A program made the translations under genes and the position numbers. This document shows, piece after piece, positions 1 through 8,280 of a stretch of 64,000 bases of DNA (its first letter is position 1; each line of letters begins with the position of its first letter). The notes beneath the pieces are model-generated. The model saw nothing but the letters and a program-made list of their open reading frames with translations. It was not told the DNA's origin and did no database searches. The stretch comes from Citrobacter arsenatis (GTDB lineage: Bacteria > Pseudomonadota > Gammaproteobacteria > Enterobacterales > Enterobacteriaceae): positions 1,922,001-1,986,000 of the forward strand of contig NZ_CP037864.1 in assembly GCF_004353845.1 (NCBI RefSeq), given 5' to 3'.

Positions 1-1
1 C

Positions 2-814
2 AATTCTCTGCAAACCGAGTATATGCTGCGCCCGATGCGCGTACAGGATGGTCATACCGAGATATACGCGGTGGATTCGGTGATGTCTTCAAGCCAGCAT
101 ACCTACGTACCATTTTCGAGCTTTCGCCACAAAGGCGGGATGATGCGTCATGAAGCGCCGGAATATTACTACCACACCCGTGTACGCCGCGGCCCGTCCG
201 GGCTGCATAACACCTGGCTTATCCTTGGCGGTGAGGCATTTGATAACCACACGGTACCGGAAGACGAAAGCCTGTCGCTGACGCTTACCGGCACTAACGG
301 CCAACTGCCACGACGTGCGCTGCAAAGTACTTTGCTTGATACGGTGATGAAAACCACCTCGGTCAGCATTGCCGTGCGTAACCTCAGTGCGCCAACATTA
401 CCCTGTTATCCACCCGCTCAGGACCGTTTCCACTGGCGAGTACTGAGCCACCTTGGCAGCGGATTCTTGTCGATGATGGATAACGCTGACGTGCTGCGCG
501 GTACCCTGGCACTGTATGAATGGACCGATAGCGAAATGAATCGTCGCCGTCTGGAAGCCATTACAGATGTGAAGCACAGCGAAACTGAGCGCTTTGAACA
601 GGGTTACCTGGTACGCGGCGTGCAGATAGAGGTCACGCTGGATAGTCACGGCTTTGCTGGAAGAGGCGACATTTGTCTGTTCGGCGAAATGCTGAGCCGT
701 TTCTTTGCGCTTTATACCGATATCTATCTGTTTAACCGCCTGATTATCACTTTGCAACCGACCGGAGAGCGTCTGGAATGGGAAGAGAAGCACAACCGCC
801 GTATCCCCGGTTGA
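2..814 (+). CDS. tssF: TssF, T6SS baseplate component (5' end outside window)
   Basis: C-terminal 270 residues of TssF (VasA/ImpG family), a baseplate-wedge protein of the type VI secretion machine that acts at the cytoplasmic face of the inner membrane. The frame is open from base 2, so the true start lies upstream; the first ATG at 23 is internal. Typical C-terminal family features are visible: a VDSV stretch early on, an EAPEYYYHTRVRRGPSG segment, and an end rich in F-x-R-L followed by a basic tail. The tssG start overlaps the end of this gene, as usual in T6SS operons. No frameshift is seen in the visible part. Confidence 0.9.
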   Translation, partial: NSLQTEYMLRPMRVQDGHTEIYAVDSVMSSSQHTYVPFSSFRHKGGMMRHEAPEYYYHTRVRRGPSGLHNTWLILGGEAFDNHTVPEDESLSLTLTGTNGQLPRRALQSTLLDTVMKTTSVSIAVRNLSAPTLPCYPPAQDRFHWRVLSHLGSGFLSMMDNADVLRGTLALYEWTDSEMNRRRLEAITDVKHSETERFEQGYLVRGVQIEVTLDSHGFAGRGDICLFGEMLSRFFALYTDIYLFNRLIITLQPTGERLEWEEKHNRRIPG

Positions 815-1863
815 CTCCCCGGTTGGAGGCTGATTTCAATAGGATTAATTTCTATCGTTTCTGCCAACTGATGGAGAAGCAAAATCCGGGCAGGCCACTG
901 ATGGGGTCAACCAGTCATCCTTCAGATGATCCGGTGCGGTTTGCACCACATCCGGGAATGGGGTTTCCGGCCAGCGAGCTGAAAGCTGTCGAATACGACG
1001 AAGACGATGAAAGCAAACCGCCGGTTATCCGAACCACTTTTATGGGCATGTACGGTGTCGACTCACCGTTGCCAACCGCCTATCTCGATGACATCACCCA
1101 GAGGCGGGAGGGGCATGAGGCATTGCAGGGCTTTCTGGATATCTTCAGCCATCGCATCATGACGCAGTTTTACCGCATCTGGCGAAAGTACTCTTATCCG
1201 GCCACATTCGAGCCCGGCGGAACCGACAACATTTCACAGTCACTACTGGGACTGGTGGGTTTGGGTATACCGGGTACCGCAGAGCATATCGCCACCCCGG
1301 TATCCCGTTTTTTGTCGCTGCTGGGCGTGCTGCAGCAGCCAGGCAAAACCCAGGAAGGGATGCAGGCGTTGGTGAGCCTGCTGGCCCCGGAGACTCGTGT
1401 AAAGGTTAGTCCTTACTGCTTGCGTTCGGTGGAGGTCAGTCAGCCACTGGGCTTTTATGCTGATGACGATTTTCTTCTGGATGGTAATACCCCGCTGGGT
1501 GATGAAGCGATGGATGCCAACAGCCAGTTACTTATTGCGCTCGCGACGGATAACGAACAGGAAACGCGGGGCTGGAAACCGGACGGTCTGCTGTATCAGG
1601 ACTTTCTGGTTATGCTGCGTGTCTACCTCGGCTGGCGTTTCAAAGCCCGAATCACCCTGACTACGTCTACACGGCTGCTGGCCATACCGCCGCTGGGCGA
1701 AGGTCCTTTCTGGCTGGGCATGAACGGTGTGCTGGGAGTGGAAGGCAAGATTCTCCCGGAGGATATTCCTGAAGTCTATACCACTGAGCTGGGTTACTAC
1801 ACCGGGCTGGAGCCTGCAAAATTACAACAAGGAAACCGACGTGTTACGTACAAGTTTAACTAA
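778..1863 (+). CDS. tssG: TssG, T6SS baseplate component
   Basis: 361-residue TssG (VasB/ImpH family), which forms the baseplate wedge with TssF and TssE. The N-terminal half holds the family pattern of an early F-Y-R-F-x-Q-L-M segment (about residues 24-31) and a D-P-V-R-F motif near residue 50, followed by a GMYG-x-DSPLP segment near 90. The ATG at 778 lies inside the 3' end of tssF (37-base overlap), which points to translational coupling. The 3' end overlaps the GTG start of tssJ. Length is normal for the family. Confidence 0.9.
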   Translation: MGREAQPPYPRLTPRLEADFNRINFYRFCQLMEKQNPGRPLMGSTSHPSDDPVRFAPHPGMGFPASELKAVEYDEDDESKPPVIRTTFMGMYGVDSPLPTAYLDDITQRREGHEALQGFLDIFSHRIMTQFYRIWRKYSYPATFEPGGTDNISQSLLGLVGLGIPGTAEHIATPVSRFLSLLGVLQQPGKTQEGMQALVSLLAPETRVKVSPYCLRSVEVSQPLGFYADDDFLLDGNTPLGDEAMDANSQLLIALATDNEQETRGWKPDGLLYQDFLVMLRVYLGWRFKARITLTTSTRLLAIPPLGEGPFWLGMNGVLGVEGKILPEDIPEVYTTELGYYTGLEPAKLQQGNRRVTYKFN

Positions 1864-2386
1864 GAGCGCGCGCTGGCTGATGTCTTTTATAGTATTCAGT
1901 CTGGTGGGTTGTGGGGTGACGCAGAGCGTTACCGACGGCAGTAAATCGGCGTTTAACGCTATTTTTTACAAAAAAATCAAGATGCTACATCTGGATTTTA
2001 CTGCGCGTGAAGCGTTGAATACCGATTTTCGCGAGAACAACTCGCTGTCAGAGTCAGTAGTGGTCCGAGTCTACCAGTTAAAAGACCGTAAAATCTTCGA
2101 CAAGATGGTCTATCAGCAACTGCTGAAAGACGGGGACTCCATCCTGAAAGCTGACCTGTTGGCCAGTCGTGATGTAGTGCTGAAGCCTGGCGGTGATACA
2201 AACCTGAATATGCCGATGGAGGACAATGCGCAGTATATCGCTGTGGTGGGACTGTTCCGTCACCCGGATATGATCGACAACACCTGGAAAATGGTGATTC
2301 AACGAGAAGAACTCGATCCGGATAAGCCGCGCATTCTGGAAGCCGGTAACAACCATCTGACGCTCTTACCGTTTAAGGACGACTGA
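1841..2386 (+). CDS. tssJ: TssJ, T6SS outer-membrane lipoprotein
   Basis: 181-residue lipoprotein of the TssJ (VasD/SciN) family, which anchors the TssJLM membrane complex to the outer membrane. I chose the GTG at 1841 because AAGGA lies just upstream and the product then begins with a basic N-terminus and a hydrophobic stretch ending in a lipobox L-V-G-C at about residue 24. An ATG at 1880 would also keep the lipobox. An open frame extends upstream to 1727 inside tssG, but that part is not TssJ-like. The stop overlaps the tssE start by one base (TGATG). Confidence 0.88.
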   Translation: MLRTSLTKSARWLMSFIVFSLVGCGVTQSVTDGSKSAFNAIFYKKIKMLHLDFTAREALNTDFRENNSLSESVVVRVYQLKDRKIFDKMVYQQLLKDGDSILKADLLASRDVVLKPGGDTNLNMPMEDNAQYIAVVGLFRHPDMIDNTWKMVIQREELDPDKPRILEAGNNHLTLLPFKDD

Positions 2387-2841
2387 TGCCAAAAGAACAT
2401 AGCACGCCTTCGCTCTATGAGATGTTGACCAGTAATTTTACCGGTGGGCTTTCTCTGCATCAGGTAAGCGAGCAGAACCAGGTGGTCCTCTCCGTGCTGG
2501 ATAATATGCAACGTATCCTCAACTGTCGCGCCGGTACGCTGGCGCACCTTCCAGACTATGGACTGCCGGATATGACCAAAATTCTTCAGGGAATGCCGGG
2601 GACCGCACATGAACTGATGGAGACATTTTCTGCAGTGCTCCTCAAATATGAGCCACGCCTGAAAAAGATAACCGTTGTCCTGCAGGAACAGGAGGTTCCT
2701 GGTGAGTTACGTTACGCCATTGATGCCGAACTCAAAGGTGTTGGGTTGGTGCGTTACGGCACTGAGTTTGTGCCCGAAGGGCGGGTACTGTTGAGGCATC
2801 TGAAGCAACAGCAGTATCTTGATACAGCATCCCGTCTGTAA
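2386..2841 (+). CDS. tssE: TssE, gp25-like T6SS baseplate protein
   Basis: 151-residue protein of the GPW/gp25 family. TssE is the T6SS counterpart of phage T4 gp25 and sits in the baseplate, where it starts sheath assembly. The visible family features are the N-terminal segment with S-V-L-D-N-M-Q-R-I-L-N-C-R, the L-P-D-Y-G-L-P-D core near residues 57-64 and a C-terminal strand region. Translation is probably coupled to tssJ through the shared TGATG. It is the last clearly intact core baseplate gene before a decayed stretch. Confidence 0.92.
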   Translation: MPKEHSTPSLYEMLTSNFTGGLSLHQVSEQNQVVLSVLDNMQRILNCRAGTLAHLPDYGLPDMTKILQGMPGTAHELMETFSAVLLKYEPRLKKITVVLQEQEVPGELRYAIDAELKGVGLVRYGTEFVPEGRVLLRHLKQQQYLDTASRL

Positions 2842-2855
2842 GGCCAGGTAACATC

Positions 2856-3325
2856 ATGTCAGTAAAATCGTGATTTCTCGAAAAATTCCAGACCAGACAG
2901 CCTGATCCAGCTTCATCTGTCAGTAAGAGTCAGGCCGATATTGTAGAGTTTCGCCAGCGAAGGGCACAGCTTCAGGAGCAGATGGACGCGTGGCTGGTGG
3001 GTACCGGGCTGAATGTTGAGACGCTCAGCACATCCGTTACAAACCTGCTGGTGGAGGACGGGACTTTTGAGATTGCCGCCCTCGTTCTGCGTATCGATGA
3101 CCGATCTGTAAAATTTGTGCCGGCAATCCGGTAAAACCGTCTACTTCCACTCGCAAAACTAAGACGAAAAAAGTGACAACAGCGAAAAAGCAGGAACCGC
3201 AGCGTGTGGCAGAAAATGATGAACCGGTCAGTACGCAACCCCGACAGCCCACATGTGCTCCCCTATATATGGCCAGCAAGCCTGGATACACCCATTTACC
3301 GATTTGCTCAGGGAATCAGTATTAA
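2856..3325 (+). pseudogene. Decayed gene of unknown function in the T6SS cluster
   Basis: An ATG at 2856 opens a frame that meets TGA at codon 6 (2871). The same frame then reads protein-like text through about 80 codons, including VSKSQADIVEFRQRRAQLQE and MDAWLVGTGLN, until a TAA at 3132. Just before that stop another frame takes over (about 3131-3325) with a Lys/Thr/Pro-rich tail, KTKTKKVTTAKKQEP. The stop plus the frame change suggest a broken small T6SS accessory protein with a basic tail. I do not recognise the family. Sequencing error could mimic one of the lesions but is unlikely to explain both. Confidence 0.6.
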
Positions 3326-3387
3326 TACGGAATGGAAAAGAGTCTTTACTCGTTGTACAGATTAAAGAATCAGGATTAGAAGAATAA
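3253..3387 (+). pseudogene. Possible C-terminal remnant of another gene
   Basis: A 44-codon frame from ATG 3253 to TAA 3385-3387 reads like the end of a protein (WIHPFTDLLRESVLIRNGKE, then a valine-rich strand and an acidic end). It overlaps the tail of the decayed gene in another frame. There is no convincing ribosome binding site. It may be the leftover 3' end of a deleted T6SS gene, or chance. It ends 15 bases before the next gene, whose ribosome binding site (AAGGAAG) lies just after it. Confidence 0.25.
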
Positions 3388-3402
3388 AGGAAGAAATAAA
3401 AC

Positions 3403-4647
3403 ATGGCACGAAGAAAAAAAGATGACAATGCTGCGGGTATTATTCTGGTTATTATTGGTGTCATTGTCTGGGGGATTTATGTCGCGGTAAGGGCATTAAT
3501 CAATATTAATGAGCGATTTATTGAATCTGTTTCTAATCCGGTTGGTGTCATCGGTTTGTTCTTTGGTTTATTACTTGCCGTTGCGTTGATAATACGGGTT
3601 TTTATTTACCGGGGGTTCCGGAAGAAAACAGCGGAGCTCGAACAGGCCGTGTCGGACCTTACTCAGAAAGAGAAAGCCTTTGAAGAAACAGTCAGTACTG
3701 AAGTGGCTCGCGGAATGTATCAGGAAAAGAAACAACTTTCCAGTCAGTGGGACGAATTTCACAATGCCAGAAATAAAGCCACCCAGGCGCTGCAGCGCAT
3801 AGTGGACTCAGCGTATAAATTTAAGGTTAAAACTCTGCTTTCCGGCACCACGGTGAATAACTGGCAAAGTAAGTATGACCAGCTTCGCAAAGAAAAAGAG
3901 GCTTACGCTGCCATCAGCGAAAAAATCACCTTCCTGGCACTTGAAGATCACACCGACTGGGAAGGCGTAAAACAGCAGTTTCTGGATAAGGTTGCCCTGC
4001 TGGAAAAAGCGCAGGAAGAAAAAGAGTATCAGGCTGAGCTCAAACGTCAGATGCGGGAAGAAAAACAGCGACAGGATGAGCTCGACCAGCAGCAGCGCGA
4101 AGCGGAAGAAGAGGAGCAACGTCTTGCTGAACAGCAGCGTTTACTGGAAGAAGCCCTGCTCGTCGCCGAAGGTGCCCACAGGAAAGAGCTGGAAAGACAG
4201 CGTCTGGAGCTGGAGCAGAAAATCCACGACGTGCATCAGCAGTATGAACGCGCCAAATCCATGGCCCAGCTAACGAAGCAGGGACACGTATACGTCATTT
4301 CGAATATTGGCTCCTTCGGTGAAAACGTCTTCAAAATCGGTATGACCCGACGGCTGGAGCCTATGGAGCGTGTGAAAGAACTGAGCGGGGCAGCCGTGCC
4401 GTTTGATTTTGACGTCCACGCCATGATTTCTTGCGATGACGCCCCTGCGCTTGAAAAGACGCTTCACGACCATCTGGAAAGTTACCGGATTAACCGAATT
4501 AACCTGCGGAAGGAGTTCTTCCGGGTCGAGCTCAGCAGAATTATTGATGAGGTGGAGCGTCACCACGGGCAGGTTGAATATATTGCTGACCCGGTGGCGC
4601 TACAGTATCTGCAGAGTCTCGAATATGCAGAAAGCGAAGCCGCATAG
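3403..4647 (+). CDS. Membrane-anchored coiled-coil protein with C-terminal GIY-YIG-like (T5orf172-type) domain
   Basis: 414 residues. Two hydrophobic segments (about 11-32 and 47-69) should anchor it in the inner membrane with both ends on the same side. Then come long charged coiled-coil stretches (about 75-115 and 200-285) of the DUF4041 type. The C-terminus (about 294-380) resembles the T5orf172/Mug113 branch of the GIY-YIG fold: VYVI at 296-299, KIGMT at 311-315, following arginines, a glutamate at 351, then H355 and KEFF near 370. Such domains occur in phage proteins and defence genes; nuclease activity is inferred from the family. It starts at ATG 3403 after AAGGAAG. The position inside a T6SS cluster is unusual, and no immunity-like gene is adjacent. 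Confidence 0.7.
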   Translation: MARRKKDDNAAGIILVIIGVIVWGIYVAVRALININERFIESVSNPVGVIGLFFGLLLAVALIIRVFIYRGFRKKTAELEQAVSDLTQKEKAFEETVSTEVARGMYQEKKQLSSQWDEFHNARNKATQALQRIVDSAYKFKVKTLLSGTTVNNWQSKYDQLRKEKEAYAAISEKITFLALEDHTDWEGVKQQFLDKVALLEKAQEEKEYQAELKRQMREEKQRQDELDQQQREAEEEEQRLAEQQRLLEEALLVAEGAHRKELERQRLELEQKIHDVHQQYERAKSMAQLTKQGHVYVISNIGSFGENVFKIGMTRRLEPMERVKELSGAAVPFDFDVHAMISCDDAPALEKTLHDHLESYRINRINLRKEFFRVELSRIIDEVERHHGQVEYIADPVALQYLQSLEYAESEAA

Positions 4648-4693
4648 ACAATAACCTTTAATACCTCCTGGTAAGTCAAATGGACAACTGGTC

Positions 4694-5926
4694 ATGAATG
4701 ACATCCCCACGCGTAAAATAAAAACTGGTGGCGACCCACGCACGCTGTCGGATTATGCCGTCCTGCGTGATGAGCTGCGTAAGCTAACTCATCCGGCACG
4801 CCCGGATGTGAACTGGGAATACGCAGAAAAGCTCTGTCTTTCACTGTTTGAACAGAACGGTGTGGAGCTGCAGACGGCATCCTGGTATACACTTGCCCGT
4901 ACGCAACTTGCTGGGTTATTAGGCCTGAACGAAGGACTGGCAATAGTGGCGATTCTGATAGGGAATCAATGGGGAATGCTCTGGCCGCAGCCCGTACACG
5001 CCCGGGTGGAAATACTCAGTAGTCTGAGCCAACGTCTGCAGAAACAGTTACGTACATTGTCTTTGAGCTACAGCGATCTTAGCCAGTTATATCGTGCGGA
5101 GCGGCGACTTATCGACATTGAGACTGTGTTACAGCGCTTGGAGCTGAAACATCTCTGCCAGTTTGAAACGCTTCGTACAATGCTGCATAACAGCGCCGTG
5201 CGGTTGGAAAACAGTAGTGCTTCATCGACTACTGTCGCGTTTGTTCAGCCTCGTATGCAGTCCCCTGAAAACCGCGAAGCCTGTGAGGTTAAATGGGTAT
5301 ATGTCACTCAGCCTGAGCAGCAGCCAAATACGGACCTGTATACGGCAATTCCGACGCCTGTAAAACCCTGGATTATTTTCACAGCAGGCATGTGTACCAT
5401 GCTGGTTCTTGGAACACTGAGTTTGTATTGCTGGCAAAAGATAGATCCTAAACCTGTCAATCCGTTGCCTGTCGTGGCAAATGAAGATTCGTTGAAGGTG
5501 CTTGCACAATTTCCGCCATTATGGCGCCATGAATATGGCTTTGTGCTGGCGTCCAGCGCTATTCCTGTAAAAGCAGAGAAACTGAAAGCACAGTGGCAGC
5601 AGTCGATCAGAGGAAATGCACTTCCGATAGAATCTCTCTCTGGCTGGCATCAGGGGATGAGCGGACTGAGTAAACTGGCCCAACGGCTGGATGCCCTTGA
5701 CGAACGTAAGGGTAAATATCTGACCGGATCGGAACTGAAATCAATGGTATTTATGATAACGCAGGATTTTGGGCGGGCGGTACCCGTGGAAGAGCGTTTG
5801 TACCGATTAAGTCAGACTGAAGGCAGTGAGCAGTTATCATCGGCACAAACATTACAGCTCGATATATATTTTAATCAATTGTTGAATCGTTATGCTTTGA
5901 TAAAAGAGCAGGCTGGGGAGGATTGA
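4694..5926 (+). CDS. tagA: TagA/VasL-type T6SS protein (ImpA-N plus VasL domain)
   Basis: 410 residues. The N-terminal part (about 10-115) resembles the ImpA-N domain shared by TssA proteins (DPRTLSDY, then W-x-x-x-E and N-Q-W-G-M-L-W-P-Q-P). One membrane segment lies at about 226-248, and the C-terminal region looks like the VasL domain. In enteroaggregative E. coli a protein with this layout (TagA) caps the distal end of the sheath and stops its extension. The symbol is by domain layout and is less certain than the family. It is the last T6SS gene here and is followed by a hairpin terminator. An ATG at 4680 in another frame gives only a five-codon peptide. Confidence 0.75.
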   Translation: MNDIPTRKIKTGGDPRTLSDYAVLRDELRKLTHPARPDVNWEYAEKLCLSLFEQNGVELQTASWYTLARTQLAGLLGLNEGLAIVAILIGNQWGMLWPQPVHARVEILSSLSQRLQKQLRTLSLSYSDLSQLYRAERRLIDIETVLQRLELKHLCQFETLRTMLHNSAVRLENSSASSTTVAFVQPRMQSPENREACEVKWVYVTQPEQQPNTDLYTAIPTPVKPWIIFTAGMCTMLVLGTLSLYCWQKIDPKPVNPLPVVANEDSLKVLAQFPPLWRHEYGFVLASSAIPVKAEKLKAQWQQSIRGNALPIESLSGWHQGMSGLSKLAQRLDALDERKGKYLTGSELKSMVFMITQDFGRAVPVEERLYRLSQTEGSEQLSSAQTLQLDIYFNQLLNRYALIKEQAGED

Positions 5927-5943
5927 TCTGATAGTGCATAACC

Positions 5944-5957
5944 TTGATATAAATCAT
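5944..5957. promoter_or_regulatory. FNR-like palindrome
   Basis: TTGAT-ATAA-ATCAT matches the FNR consensus TTGAT-N4-ATCAA at nine of ten positions. It lies just after the last T6SS gene and about 330 bases before the nucleoside phosphorylase start, with a terminator in between, so its target is unclear. Confidence 0.3.
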
Positions 5958-6032
5958 GCGTAACTGGATGAACGCAAAACCTAACGTCATCACAGTATAA
6001 TTTCAGCCAAAAGAGATTAACAATTGCTCTGT

Positions 6033-6060
6033 AGGGGTTGCCGAGAGGCAGCCCCTTTTT
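6033..6060 (+). terminator. Terminator after the T6SS cluster
   Basis: GGGGTTGC pairs with GCAGCCCC (one G-U pair) around a six-base loop and is followed by five T's. It closes the T6SS transcript. The rest of 5927-6284 holds the FNR-like site, two short palindromes and the presumed promoter of the next operon. Confidence 0.8.
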
Positions 6061-6173
6061 GCTTTATACTATAGGCGCATCCAGCTGTACCGAAGTGAAC
6101 ATAGCACCTGGCCATTCCCCTGCCTGAGTGGTGGGGTGCCGTTTTCCACTTTTCCACATACCTGCACCACTAA

Positions 6174-6219
6174 CTCTCAAAATTGAGAGGCCGATCCTCT
6201 GAGCAGGACTTTTGTCCTC
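6174..6219. promoter_or_regulatory. Two palindromes upstream of the nucleoside operon
   Basis: CTCTCAA-AA-TTGAGAG (6174-6189) is a perfect 7-base inverted repeat, followed by AGGAC-TTTT-GTCCT near 6206-6219. They lie 66-111 bases before the phosphorylase ATG and could be operators for the Crp/Fnr-type regulator encoded at the other end of the module. This is inference. Confidence 0.35.
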
Positions 6220-6284
6220 AATCCTCTGCAAACGTCTGGTTACAATCCCTGCATATCTTCAATACCCATAATTCAGGAATTGTT

Positions 6285-6992
6285 ATGACTGCACATATTA
6301 ATGCCAAAGCAGGTGACTTTGCGCCAACCGTAATTATGCCGGGCGATCCGCTCCGCGCTAAGTTTATTGCCGAAAATTATCTAATGGATTACCGTGAAGT
6401 CACCAATGTACGCAATATGTTGGGCTATACCGGTTTATATTTTGGTCAACCTGTTTCGGTGATGGGACACGGAATGGGCATTCCTTCAATGACGCTTTAT
6501 GCCCATGAACTGGTACATGACTTTGGTGTCCAGAGAATTATTCGCGTTGGTAGCCTGGGCGCAACACAACATCATGTCAAAATGCGCGATATTATTCTTG
6601 CCGTCGCCGCCGGAACAGACTCTGTCACAAATTTAAAACGTAGCGCGGGCTACGCAATGGCGACATCCGCTCATTTCCCATTATTGCAGCAGGCGTGGGC
6701 ATTGGCGCAGAAGGCTGGCATCGATATTAAAGTTGGCAATGTCTTTAGTGGCGATCTTTATTACGATCCTGATGAAAATTTAATACCGGCACTGGAAAAA
6801 TTTGGTGTGCTGGGTGTGGATATGGAAGTGGCCGGATTATACGCTTTAGCGCATCAGTTTAACATTGAAGCGCTGGCTATATTAACCGTATCCGATCATT
6901 GTCTGACAGGAGAGGAAACCACGGCAGAAGAACGACAGTTAACTTTTAAAAATATGATAGAGCTGGCGCTAAATACAGCTGTTACGGCTTAG
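6285..6992 (+). CDS. DeoD-type purine nucleoside phosphorylase (second copy type)
   Basis: 235-residue cytoplasmic enzyme of the hexameric PNP/UDP family; it should split purine nucleosides with phosphate into base plus (deoxy)ribose-1-phosphate. Visible motifs are MPGDPLRAKFIAE (phosphate site), GHGMGIPS, VGSLGA, a DMEVAGLYALA segment with the base/ribose contacts, and SDHCLTGEETTAEER near the C-terminus. I chose ATG 6285, after an AGGAATT stretch, since only this gives the usual DeoD N-terminus; the open frame continues upstream to 6183. It is clearly related to DeoD but sits outside the deo operon, next to a permease and a Tsx-like channel. Confidence 0.88.
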   Translation: MTAHINAKAGDFAPTVIMPGDPLRAKFIAENYLMDYREVTNVRNMLGYTGLYFGQPVSVMGHGMGIPSMTLYAHELVHDFGVQRIIRVGSLGATQHHVKMRDIILAVAAGTDSVTNLKRSAGYAMATSAHFPLLQQAWALAQKAGIDIKVGNVFSGDLYYDPDENLIPALEKFGVLGVDMEVAGLYALAHQFNIEALAILTVSDHCLTGEETTAEERQLTFKNMIELALNTAVTA

Positions 6993-7030
6993 CATCAGCA
7001 TTTAAATGAACCAATCAGAGATGGCATTAT

Positions 7031-8185
7031 ATGAAGAATAAAATAGCACTTACGCTGATTAGTTTTCTGGCAAATTTTATTATGGCAGGGTTTGCCAGTC
7101 AGTTTGGCATGCTGATTGAACCGATTGCACTGCGCTACAGTGCCGATGTGAATACCGTCGCCTCGATATTTTCGTTGCTTAACGGCGGGGCCTTAGCCGG
7201 AACCATCGCCGCCTTTTTCCTGATTGAGAAAATCGGTGTTAAGCGTATGACGCTCATTATCTATTCGGTAGTGTTCCTCTGCGCTCTGGCAATGCACTTA
7301 AGCCCAGGCTTATGGCCGGTGATGGTCGCCATGACCCTGGTGGGTTTTTGCGGCGGGATCGGTTTGTGCGTGGCGGGAACGATCGTGGTTTCGGTTTGGC
7401 AGGATCGCATTCAAAGTACAATGCTGGTGGTGCAGGACGCCACCTTTAACGTCGCGGGCGTGGTTTTTCCGCTGATCACAACCTTCGCCCTGACGCACAA
7501 TATGTCGTGGAGTTACAGCTATCTGAGCGTAGGTATGGTGGCCTTACTTACGCTGGGTGTTGTGGCTCTCACCCGCTTTACCGCCTGTGAAATGGCCCCT
7601 GCTGCGGATAGCGCAGACACGGTGAAATCGGAGTGGAACCCAGGGATTATCAGCGGTGGTATTGGTTTATTTTTAGGTATGCTGGCGCTGTATACCTTCC
7701 TGACCTGGGCCCCCTTATTTGTGAAGAACAAATTTGGTATCCCTTTTGAAGAAGCCGGAAACATTATAACGCAATACTGGGGCGCTGCACTGGTCGGCGC
7801 ATTAGTCTCAACCGTCATTGTTTCCCGAGTAAAAATACATTATTTCCTGTTGAGTATTATTCTGCTGGCCAGCGTAATTACGACGATTATTGTCACGAAG
7901 GATGATATCTCTGGTCTTGATTACCTGGCCTATAGTTACGGGTTTGTCTGCGCAGCACTTTATAACTCCTTTATTGCCTACGGTGTTTCTTTCGTGAAGC
8001 GTGCGAGTAGCCAGAACGTTTCTTATATTTTAATTAGCGGCAGCGCCGGGGCCATGTTTAGTCCGGCGATCAGCGCACTAATGGAAAAAACAATGGGCTT
8101 GCAGAAAATTATGTATGCAATACCGGTGTTGTATTTAATCATCTTTATCATGTTGATGGGTACATTGAAACTTAAACGTAATTAG
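7031..8185 (+). CDS. MFS permease, TsgA-like, probably nucleoside uptake
   Basis: 384 residues with about twelve hydrophobic segments and a charged central loop (about 190-205), as in the major facilitator superfamily. It most resembles the TsgA/FucP-like branch, beginning LTLISFLANFIMAGFASQFG. It starts 38 bases after the phosphorylase stop and precedes a Tsx-like channel, so it probably moves purine nucleosides across the inner membrane. Substrate is inferred from context only; no experimental family member is recognised. It may share a transcript with both neighbours. Confidence 0.72.
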   Translation: MKNKIALTLISFLANFIMAGFASQFGMLIEPIALRYSADVNTVASIFSLLNGGALAGTIAAFFLIEKIGVKRMTLIIYSVVFLCALAMHLSPGLWPVMVAMTLVGFCGGIGLCVAGTIVVSVWQDRIQSTMLVVQDATFNVAGVVFPLITTFALTHNMSWSYSYLSVGMVALLTLGVVALTRFTACEMAPAADSADTVKSEWNPGIISGGIGLFLGMLALYTFLTWAPLFVKNKFGIPFEEAGNIITQYWGAALVGALVSTVIVSRVKIHYFLLSIILLASVITTIIVTKDDISGLDYLAYSYGFVCAALYNSFIAYGVSFVKRASSQNVSYILISGSAGAMFSPAISALMEKTMGLQKIMYAIPVLYLIIFIMLMGTLKLKRN

Positions 8186-8280
8186 ACACAGTACTAACGC
8201 TTACCTCTTTAATTAGATAGCCAGTCGTCACGCCATTTATCTGGTGGGGCGACACTCAACCTTGCTCAAAGGAATTGAAA

